From NCBI GenBank assembly GCA_000181795.3, contig CM012955.1, positions 2,666,587-2,730,586 on the forward strand: a DNA stretch of 64,000 bases, in the 5' to 3' direction. Positions 55,286 to 64,000 of the stretch are shown here, one piece after another. The notes beneath the pieces are model-generated. The model ran no database searches. It had not been told where the DNA came from and saw only the letters and a list, made by a program, of their open reading frames with translations. This stretch comes from Trichinella spiralis. Taxonomy: Eukaryota > Nematoda > Enoplea > Trichinellida > Trichinellidae. Numbering within the stretch: the stretch's first letter is position 1; each line of letters begins with the position of its first letter. A program made the position numbers and the translations under genes.

Positions 55286-55721
55286 AATAAATGCAGAAAA
55301 ATGCATGCATATTTAATGTTTTACTTTCATGTATGAGAAGCTGCTAATAAATGTTCCTTACTACTACCGTACAGTGAATATTCAGTTTGTCGTCAGACAG
55401 TCTGGTTTCTTCAGCTGCAGCAATAATAACGGCATATGGCGCATACGTACATGTTAAATAACAACAGAAAAACGTTTAATATCTATAAAAAAATAAATTC
55501 CAACCTCACAGGTTTCAGAATTGATAACTTTGCTGTTGTTTGCATGCTTTTAATAAGCATTGTCACTTCCCAGTATCTGATCCGTCGGTAACACCCGCCC
55601 ATTTGTTCATAAACGTTCTGTCTGAAAGAATCAACTTCACGCTTTTTATTATTGCTCGCTTTGAAACGAAACATTTGTCATCCAAATTTGTGATAATACT
55701 GTTCTTCAAGTTTTAGAATTT

Positions 55722-55928
55722 ATGCATTTCAAAGAAAGCGGAGAAATAACTACATTTATAATATTTACAAAGGGAACTCACGTGGGTCGTAATAAGAAGC
55801 AAGTGGTGAAACTGAAAGCTTTTCCTGTGGAGAAGCATAAATCAGCTATGAAAAGGAAAAACCGTTCCTTCAGGCAACAACAACAAGCACTACGGCAATA
55901 TTTGATTAAGCAGAGTAAAATGTATTGA
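55722..55928 (+). CDS. Hypothetical small basic protein
   Basis: A 68-codon frame follows an acceptor-like GTTTTAG at 55713. The second half is strongly basic and rich in Lys, Arg and Gln (GRNKKQVVKLKAFPVEKH, then MKRKNRSFRQQQQ), as in nucleolar or ribosomal proteins. The Met at 55722 is the first in the frame. It starts about 440 bp after the SmB stop. I do not recognise it; it could be the last exon of a longer gene. Confidence 0.35.
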   Translation: MHFKESGEITTFIIFTKGTHVGRNKKQVVKLKAFPVEKHKSAMKRKNRSFRQQQQALRQYLIKQSKMY

Positions 55929-56088
55929 GTAAATTGGCCTATATGCAAATTTAATTTCGTTCATTTTGACCTGTATACCTGTTAAATATAATTCAGTTTC
56001 TAAACTTATGGAAAGCAGTAAAATTTCTTTAAGCATATTTCTGGATTAAAATCATTGAAATATTATTAATAATTAAAAATGACGAAAT

Positions 56089-56495
56089 ATGCAGAAAGAT
56101 GATTGTCAAATCACTGATAACAAGGTTATAACGCCAATTATTGAAAGGCGAATGCTGTACCCATGGTCAATATTTCATTTGGGTGATATTCCATTGATTG
56201 CTGCGGTGTGTGACAAGAGTGGAAATGAAAGAAACTGCATCAAGGTAACACTTTAATATTAAAACATTCTTCTGGTATTTTTTATGAATAATGCATGTAT
56301 ATTTAAGCAGTTATATATTTTTCGATTTTAGTAAGCATTAAAAATCGAAAGACTTGTGAAACAGAATTTTCCCTTATAGATATATAGTTTATCGCCTAGC
56401 TGTTTCAAAATGTTGACATTTCGATTTGTTGTTAAACACAGGCTTCTGGATATAAGTTAGAATACGTCGAACATTTCCGTTGCACTAGTGCATGA
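56089..56495 (+). CDS. Hypothetical two-exon small protein (69 residues)
   Basis: Exon 56089-56244 encodes MQKDDCQITDNKVITPI, then ERRMLYPWSIFHLGDIPLIA and a Cys-containing stretch to Lys. A GTAACA donor follows, and the acceptor AACACAG at 56441 leads in phase into 56442-56495 (ASGYKLEYVEHFRCTSA, stop). The residue mix looks globular and the splice phase agrees. No family is recognised. The first exon could also begin at the AG in AATATGCAG (56094), making this the end of a larger gene. Confidence 0.4.
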
Positions 56496-59400
56496 CGATG
56501 ATTTTTTTTTGTGGACAAAACAGATCGAATAGTTATTAATCAATCTTTTAGTGTTTTCTGTTCTACAAATCAGCAAAATATTGTTTTCCACACAGAGAGC
56601 TCTCTAAGTATATTTTCATTTTCTATTCCGTTTAAAAATTTTGTTTGTCAGCGCATGCAACCACTATGCTCATGTATTTTCATGGAGAGCTTTTTTCAAT
56701 GACATCAGTTTCTGTAGGTCATTTTTGAATTTTCGAAACTCAAGTTCAAACATGTGAAGACGTGTCATGCCTAATTCAATTTTTTGTTTTGGTACAGTTC
56801 TCCGTATTAATGTACATTTTTATGAACCACCTTAATTTGCATACTATACGTATTATTACAGCTCATGTTTAAAATTTTCTACCGTTTACGTGTTTGTTAT
56901 TATTACCACTTATTTTCTAGTGGAAAAAAACTTATGAATCTGTTGTTTCCAGTTGCGAGATTTTACCTAATTTACGGTTCATTTTAAATAACATACGGTT
57001 CATTTTGCACTTCAACTGCTTTTTGAGTGTTTCATTTACTTTTAAATTTTTTGTAAAATTTGAAGAAAAACGTTTCAAATTAATTTCAATTTTGCAATTC
57101 CACGCCAGTCCACTCGCCCTGCTCACCGTACGCCAAAAACCATTTAAACAACGTAATCGACAGCATTCTAGTCGATCAAAAATTGGCATACCTTTTTTGC
57201 CTTTCATACAAGTCTTACTGTGTCTGCTTTTCATTACGTTATCGAATAAAAATTTTCGCGGCTGTTACTCTAAATTCACCATAAAAGCAACATACGAGAG
57301 ACAATTTTACAATAATAAAAATTACTTTATTCCCCCATTACTAGATATCATTGGTTTGCTGAAAAATAAGCATATCAAATGGTTTTTTAAATATATTAGA
57401 AGCCGACTCTTGTGACGAGCTATACTTGATAAGCAAACAAACGGCAAGGCAATGAACACACGAAAATTTGCATGTTAACGAGACGCGCCTAACAGAGATG
57501 AAATAATTTGACCAAACTTTCGCTTTAACACTTAAACTATAATTTTATTTAATTTATTTAATTTCGGCTATACAACGGCTCCTAGATGTGCGAAGCTATA
57601 TTATCGTTAATATTGGAAAGTTCTATCTCATATCTTGTTGTTTGTGTGATTTTGCATCAACGGTCGCGGAGATTGTTTACTGAGCATGACAAACATTATT
57701 CGCACAACGTGTTAAGCACATGTTTCATGCAAATTTTTATTTTCGAAAAGAAAACGAAATATTAATCATAATGTATAACTCATCGATGTGCATGTTGCGT
57801 ATACTTTGATTCTACGAAAATTCATGAATTGAATTATCTTGTAAGGTTGACTTGAAATATTTCTAGGTGGATGGTTTCCAGCAACATTAGAATGGAAGAC
57901 GTTCTCAAAGGACGTCTGACAAGCGTCATCATTTTTATTCAAAATGGTAAATCACGTTACACAACTCTTCAAAATAGTTTTTCCAAATGATGAAAAGGTA
58001 ATTATTTTTAAGTTACATTTTTAAATTGATTAACATCATAATATTGCTGAAAGTAGATACTGAATCTATAATAGCCTGACATAACTAGATTATGTTTTAT
58101 CAAGAAGACATATATTTTGTGATAAATTTCATGATTACGTTTAGCAGCAGTGTATTAAAGTATTAAACTTTTCAAAAGGAAAATAAATATATTATAAACG
58201 AATTATTGCTGAAAATAAAATATAAAAATATAAGCACTTTCATGACATTGTCAGTAGAGACGGCAAGCTGCTCATATTTTACCGTACGTTGATGTTGTGA
58301 TTCATGTACACTGGCAATAAGTATAAAGCTAGGAGGTAGAAATCAGCACTTACAACCCAATTCACCAACATCACTTTTATGACGAATTCACTAGGAGGAA
58401 TTGTACCGTCAGGTCTCAACATGTTTATTAAATTTAATTCAGTCAAGTGAAGTCAAGTAAAAATGATCCTTCTTCGATATCTGAATTTTCAGTTGCAATA
58501 ACTTTTGCTATTTTTGAAAAATTGATGATGTTTTCTCAAACGGTTGCAGAATATGTTTCATTAAAATCAGTAAATGAATGTGCATTAGTGCAGGATGTAA
58601 AGTTTGAGGGGGTAAAATGTATAAATTTTTAATAATTAGCTTCTCTATTTTGTCGTTGCATATAAGATAACAATGTTGCCGGTTTGTCACTCTTTTAAAA
58701 TGACAACCGTGATACACAATTTTTAGTACTTCAACTCAGCATGTGCATTACATTAAATTATCAATTCATTATTTTTGCGTTTTCAGTAAATGTTATGTTT
58801 TACCAAACTTCTATTTTTTTGCATTCATTCCTTATCTTTTCAAAGTGGTTGATCAAAGTTTGATTGAAATGTTCATTAAACAATCAGTTCTTTTAAATTA
58901 ATGAATGAATTTTGCTGAACACTGCAAAGTATTATCATGGTGCTAGTACACCCGCATTTACGTCTGACACTATTTTATACTTCTTTAATTACGCCATAAT
59001 ATTATTTGTGATATACAGAGACTTTCATCTGTAACGTATTGAGGATTTTGTTGTTGTTCAGCTATTACTATAATCTTTGGTGTTGACTCATTACATTGTT
59101 ATTATACGTTTTCAAAGCATACATGCATTTCTAGGTCAGAAGAGTAACTTTATGCAAATGTGAGGGTAAACACTGCCGTTGGCATTCTGCTACGTGCACT
59201 TTGTGCTATGCAAATGCGGTAGCAATGTTCCCTATATAAATTTCTGTTTATTGAGAGAAGTGCACTATAGTATAAATGTTCGCTGCTGAATGGCGGTCTA
59301 CTTACTTACTGCATTGCGTTATTCGGTCATTTTCATGGTTCAGTTCAACAAATACGTTGTGATTGTTAGACTAAAAATATGAAGAAACCACTTACATCTC

Positions 59401-62026
59401 TTTCAAAATGTATGACTGTACGTTTGCCTTATACGTCATCCCTGATAGGTTTGCTGACAGGTATGAATTTTCATATATTTGCTATTTTTTCATACAATGT
59501 TTTCTTTCTTTTTCTTGGCACACTGCATTTAACATGCGCGCTTTTAAAGCTTTTCCCAGATGCTTAATTTTAGTCTTTTTGAATGGAAACTAGCGCGTTG
59601 TTCTTCAGTAATGATGTTCAACTAATATCTGAGACTTTATTACGGACAAGCCAATATATAATAGTACTAATGGTATATTTTGCTCTAATTTTCAATAGTC
59701 CTTACAAATCCATTTGTGAAGTAGCACTCTGATATAGCAGTTGAACCCCTCCCGCATTATCTGTACTGTCCACTGCAATGTCTATTGCTAAGGTAACATA
59801 CTTGCCCAGTTGTTGAAAGGAAATGTCTGTCACCGGGATACTGCAGTCGCAGAATCGCACCCCTAAATGATTGTCACTGCTCAAATCGTGCACAAGATTG
59901 TTTCAGTATGACATAGGAAAGGTGCTGTTAGCTAGAGAACACACTTTTATACTACCACCTTTCATACTTTCAGAATGGCAGTAACGTTCCCTTCATTTTT
60001 GAAATGACTCCTTAAAGTTTCTATTATATTATTGTACCGCCAGTGGCACTGACTTATACAGATGCACCTATTTTCTGTCATTGAGAAAATAACTCAATGC
60101 CCATCAATGTTGTCAGTATTGATAAATGAACCTACACCTGAATATTATACGTGACGATTGAGTGGAAGAACGCATGTGACAACTTCCACCTCATCCATCC
60201 TTCAACTTCTTACTCATTCCTTCCTGCTATGCTGTCCCGCCCTTCTTTCCTTTCTAATGATCCCCATCATTGATCTCGTAATAATACTAAACTGAACAGA
60301 GATCGCATTAAACTGAAAATTCTTCCCCCCCCCCTATTTCGAATTGAATGAACAGCACTTAGTTGTTTTTATCTCATATAAATTTAATTTCTCATAATTG
60401 CTGTCGACTAGCAATATAACCAAATCCTGGCTAATCCTGATTCTTTTGTTTTATTCTTTTCATGAAATGCAATACAGAATTGTCACCCGCATAAGTTTCT
60501 TGAATTCATTGCAAATCGTTGAGTTACTTAATTTCGGCTAGTAGGTTTATCTCATATTGTATGTGGCGCGCTGATGCAGTTCTCCATCAAGTTTGCAGTC
60601 TTACTATAAATCATCATAAGGTGTAAACAAAAGTTTAGTTAAAACAAAATTTCAATAGTAAATAAGCTGTCAAGTGGCATACCCACTGGTGTAGCTGCTT
60701 ACCATCATGATATCTACGCTGCGCACTAGTTAAATTCTGTGCTAAGATGAATTGTATATTATAAAATTTCTGTCGCAGTTATCATCATAAAATTTCATGA
60801 CAACTGTTTAATTTTCCATAAATCTGAAAACGTATTTTATTTTCGAAACTATTTTCAGTGGAAGCTATTTTTTTATTATCCATATAATTTTGATTAGATG
60901 AAAAACATTGATAAAATATAAATTATTGAATCACCTTGTACTTTCAAGCAACTAAATTACACAACATGCATAAATTCACAGTAATAGCATTTCCGTTTAT
61001 TTTTAGTAATTTGCGATGCTTCAGGTTAATAATATTTCCTTTTGGGTAATTTTAGGGAAAATAATTTGCATAACAATGCCATATTACGTAGTAATATGAA
61101 GTGTGTAAATAGAAACGTAATAAATTTCATCGTCTCGTTTCATAATGTTGCTTATAATGTTTATTTTACTGCGCTATTAGTGATGGAAATTTAGGTTATT
61201 CTTCCTGAAGCAAAGTAAATAGTCATTTGCATAATTTTCTTATTATACAATTGACCAAGCACATCGATTTTATTAGGTTATGCAGTTCACTGCAATGCTA
61301 TCAATCTAGCACGTGGTCAACTATAATTCCGCTCTTCAACACCATCCATGAATAACTGGTAAGTTGGATTTGATATTTTGGTGGTGGCATGCTATGCATG
61401 TTACTTTACATATGTGGTGAATGGAAACTGGCGGGTGTCTTTCTAGTGTTATTATTGCTAAGTTTTAGATACATCAGATGCTGAAGACGAAGAAGTATCT
61501 ATTTCTGTTTTTTATTTATAGATGACTGCATTAATATCATTCACTTTTAGAATTTACATTATTTTACATTCATATGAATGAATATGAAACAACCGAATTC
61601 TGAAAACTAACTGAATATGGTAACTATGCATCATGATGAATATGCGTTGCTTTCTACTTGAATTTTTCTGTTAAATTTAGGTTGAAGGTTGCAGTGCTAT
61701 TAGCGCCACATTGCTTTCATTCTAACTGCAGCACTATTGTTAAATTATTATGTATATGATATCATAGATTAGGTGCCCTTGATTCAATTCTTTTAAGAAT
61801 TGAAAATTACATTTGTCTTGCTACATTTTGAAAATGCCCAGATGCAATCTATTATCAGTAAAGACAGGTAAAAGCTGATGAACAGTGGTTGTTGGAGTTG
61901 CCGACCCAGCGTTCAAAAAACGTATTACAAAAAACAGTAAGTGTTTAATTTGTTTAATTAGATAGCAAGTCGATAGGCGTATTAGATATAGGTAGAATTA
62001 GGTAACTTCTGTAATTACAGATACAG
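56496..62026. other. Long region without recognisable genes
   Basis: About 5.5 kb. It holds overlapping open frames on both strands near 56932-57415, with a residue mix rich in Phe, Ile and Lys. A 63-codon minus-strand frame lies at 59702-59893 with a more protein-like mix. There is a C run at about 60326-60336 and a pyrimidine-rich stretch at 60186-60260. None can be assigned to a known gene, RNA or transposon family from the sequence alone. Confidence 0.4.
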
Positions 62027-62333
62027 TCAGCAGTGACGTTTCCCAGTTGTTCTAGTGTGTTTTCACTAATCATAAAAGTAAGAAGGAATGGATTGTAATT
62101 GTAGCAGATTTCGCTGAGTCAGTCGAGCAGCGTTCGTACAAATCCTGACAACGTATTGTTGCTTGTTCCTGTCAGTGCGTTTCCAATGTGATATGACAAA
62201 AATTAGTAAGTAGTTTTTGTTTATAATAGCTGTGTGGATTACCTCATCCCATGAAGCTTGTACCGTTTGCAACCCGCGTTCGCATGGACGTAAAGGCGTT
62301 TCCTAGCCGTCTCAGTGTTCCTTTGCTTATCAC
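62027..62333 (+). repeat. Diverged direct repeat, copy A
   Basis: About 300 bp, shared with 62698-62987. The most conserved part runs from a TGATATGACA block through TTAGTAAGTAGTTTTTGT and CATCCCATGAAGCTTG to CATGGACGTAAAGGCGTTT and CTTTGCTTATCACA. Identity over the good half looks well above 80 percent by eye. No reading frame is shared throughout. Confidence 0.8.
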
Positions 62334-62697
62334 ATCATCAGTATCGTTCATCAGTAAGTATTGAATTTGATTAATTAGATAGCTGGAAGATGCCAGTGTT
62401 ACATGGATTGAATTTGAATATCTATCTGAATATGATTATGAATATGAATACATGAATATCTATAATAACGTATAACATCATTAGCTGAACTGTTTTCAAG
62501 TCCCTTTCGCTCTGGACACCGTGCTTAGTCATGTTCACATCAGTTTGTTCTAAATGTGGCATCACAAACATCCGTAAGTATCGAGCTTGCTCCTAATTGC
62601 AATTGGATACGTAATGTGTGCACATTTTATCCATGACAGCATTACGTTAACATCAAACGAATTCGATGTTTCTTCTGATGGCCCTCTGAGTTGAAGT

Positions 62698-62987
62698 TGA
62701 CGCAGTGACGTTCATCATTGGTACTAGTGTGGTTTCACTTATCATAAGAGTAAGAAAGATGATTGTATTTCTAGCAGCCTATGTGGAGACAGTCGAGTAG
62801 CGCCGGTGTCCGTACAGATCTTTCGAGAGTGCGTTTCCAGTGTGATATGACATAAATTAGTAAGTAGTTTTTGTTTATAATAGCTGTGGATTACGTCATC
62901 CCATGAAGCTTGCACCGTTTGCAACCCGTGTTCACATGGACGTAAAGGCGTTTTCTAGGCGTCCCAGTGTGCCTTTGCTTATCACAA
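62698..62987 (+). repeat. Diverged direct repeat, copy B
   Basis: Second copy of the unit at 62027-62333, in the same orientation about 670 bp away. It has small indels, notably a shorter middle part. Further fragments (for example CAGTAAGT followed by a TTAATTAGATAGC block at about 61935 and 62350) suggest that the whole 61.9-63.0 kb stretch is built from diverged units. Confidence 0.8.
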
Positions 62988-63224
62988 ATTCACAAAGAAG
63001 GAATTCGATATTGTTTACGGCAGCAATGAAATACGTTAAATAAATAGAACAGGTACGTCGCTGTACATCCCAGAATTTTGTTCTTGATAGCAATTTATGA
63101 ATTTTTTAGTCGCAGCCGATGGCACTCTCAAATTGCGTTTCCTACGGTTCTGTTTTTCCTTGTCACGCAAGGTAAGGAAGAATTTCATTAATTTTTGTAG
63201 AAGAATTGTATTTAAAGTTTTGGT

Positions 63225-63333
63225 GCGTAACTGTGAAGACGAGAGCCGCATTTTGAATGATTTCCATCTAATAACTTTTATTAGATGAAAATCGTTCAAA
63301 ATGCGTTATTAGGCTGTTATTCGTCTTCAATTA
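63225..63333. repeat. Long hairpin (inverted repeat)
   Basis: The left arm, about 63225-63274, and the right arm, about 63279-63333, are reverse complements around a loop of a few bases. The inner 27 bp match with two differences (CGCATTTTGAATGATTT against its complement). The outer parts match with a small insertion. This looks like a foldback or miniature DNA transposon remnant. Confidence 0.75.
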
Positions 63334-63464
63334 CTTTTTATAATATGGCCATAATAGGGTATATAACTATATTCATCTATGAATTTTAGAATCATGGCAT
63401 GTTTAAATTCTTCATTAAGAGAAGTAGAGGTAGCGTAAAGTACTGGTAGGTAGCATCAAAATGC

Positions 63465-63701
63465 AGGTAAGTGGAGTCAAAGCGGTTATATTAAAGTGCG
63501 TACAGGTAAATGGACTGCAGGTAAGTACTGAAGGTAAGTGCGTACGTAGGGTGCAGGTGAGTAAAATGAAAAGGGAAGTTGTGCAGGTAAGTATAAAGAA
63601 AGACATCGTAGGATTAAAGAGCGTAGAGGTAAAGGTAAGTATAAGGCGTCACTCTACGCTGAGTGGAGGGGGTACTGGAAAGCGTAATAAGTGAGGTAAG
63701 T
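63465..63701 (+). repeat. Array of consensus 5' splice-site motifs (AGGTAAGT)
   Basis: In 237 bp there are seven AGGTAAGT or AGGTGAGT octamers (at 63465, 63519, 63532, 63555, 63585, 63633 and 63694) plus AGGTAAA at 63504 and 63627. Several are preceded by TGC. The plus-strand frame 63461-63694 reads as a degenerate VQVS-type repeat. It is probably a decayed short tandem repeat. Confidence 0.8.
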
Positions 63702-63779
63702 AGAGAACATGTATGGAATTGCAGAAGTAAGGAGCCTGATGCTAAAATTCAAAACTTTCGAAAAAATACCTGAGGGAAA

Positions 63780-64000
63780 GCCCTGGGCATAGCCTGAAGG
63801 CAAATAAAAATTTGCATATCCCCCTGAAGGCAAAGAATGTGCAATAAAATGCTTTGGGCGTAGCCTGCGGGAATATGCAAATTTTTATTTGCCCTGGGGC
63901 ATAGCCTGAGGCGACGCCCGGGGCTAAATTTCAAAAAATTTCAAAATTTTTAAAAAATTGCCTGAGGCATAGCCCCAGGCGTAGCCTGAGGGCAAATAAA
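63780..64000. repeat. Foldback element with GCATAGCCTGAGG-type direct units, cut by window end
   Basis: A perfect 21-nt inverted pair lies at 63799-63819 and 63873-63893 (GGCAAATAAAAATTTGCATA and its complement), extended outward by imperfect arms (CCCTGGGCATAGCCTGA). Further copies of the CATAGCC unit follow at about 63900 and 63968. The last bases begin another GGGCAAATAAA copy, so the element continues beyond the window. Confidence 0.8.

Overview
This is AT-rich, intron-rich animal DNA. Introns are mostly short (about 50-150 nt, GT...AG), genes are dense and lie on both strands, and T-rich microsatellites are common. LIN-41/TRIM71, tiny introns and one gene pair spaced like an operon suggest a nematode. 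A chordin-like BMP modulator (BMPER/crossveinless-2 type) together with the gene structures would fit an early-branching (clade I) nematode, but this is inference and no single marker proves it.

Layout. 1.6-2.3 kb: a complete three-exon KIAA1143 homologue (minus). 6.6-10.9 kb: LIN-41/TRIM71 (plus; RING, two B-boxes, coiled coil, filamin, six NHL repeats), with a roughly 1.9 kb 3' UTR candidate carrying let-7-complementary stretches. 13.0-16.7 kb: a ten-exon SLC22-type transporter (minus). 18.0-28.4 kb: the bridge-like lipid transfer protein BLTP2 (KIAA0100/Hobbit/SABRE; minus, many exons). 28.6-29.6 kb: an intronless ZIP zinc transporter (minus), 217 bp upstream of BLTP2 on the same strand. 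30.9-35.6 kb: a divergent eIF3a-like gene with an unrecognised C-terminal half (plus). 39.2-48.5 kb: a crossveinless-2/BMPER homologue with five VWC domains and one VWD domain (plus). 53.7-55.3 kb: snRNP core protein SmB (plus). 55.7-56.5 kb: two small hypothetical genes. From 56.5 kb to the end I see no conserved gene. The last 2 kb is repetitive: a diverged direct repeat, a long hairpin, a cluster of consensus 5' splice-site motifs, and a foldback element cut off by the window end.

The genes serve separate host functions: RNA regulation and developmental timing (LIN-41), splicing (SmB), translation (eIF3a-like), BMP signalling (cv-2), ER-plasma membrane lipid transfer (BLTP2) and solute transport (ZIP, SLC22). 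No complete mobile element or virus-derived element was recognised. The points most worth checking are the let-7-like elements downstream of lin-41, the in-frame retainable introns of lin-41, the loss of the usual GDPH cleavage site in the cv-2 protein, the novel C-terminus and reading-frame mismatch of the eIF3a-like gene, the ZIP-BLTP2 pair, and the cluster of 5' splice-site motifs near 63.5 kb.
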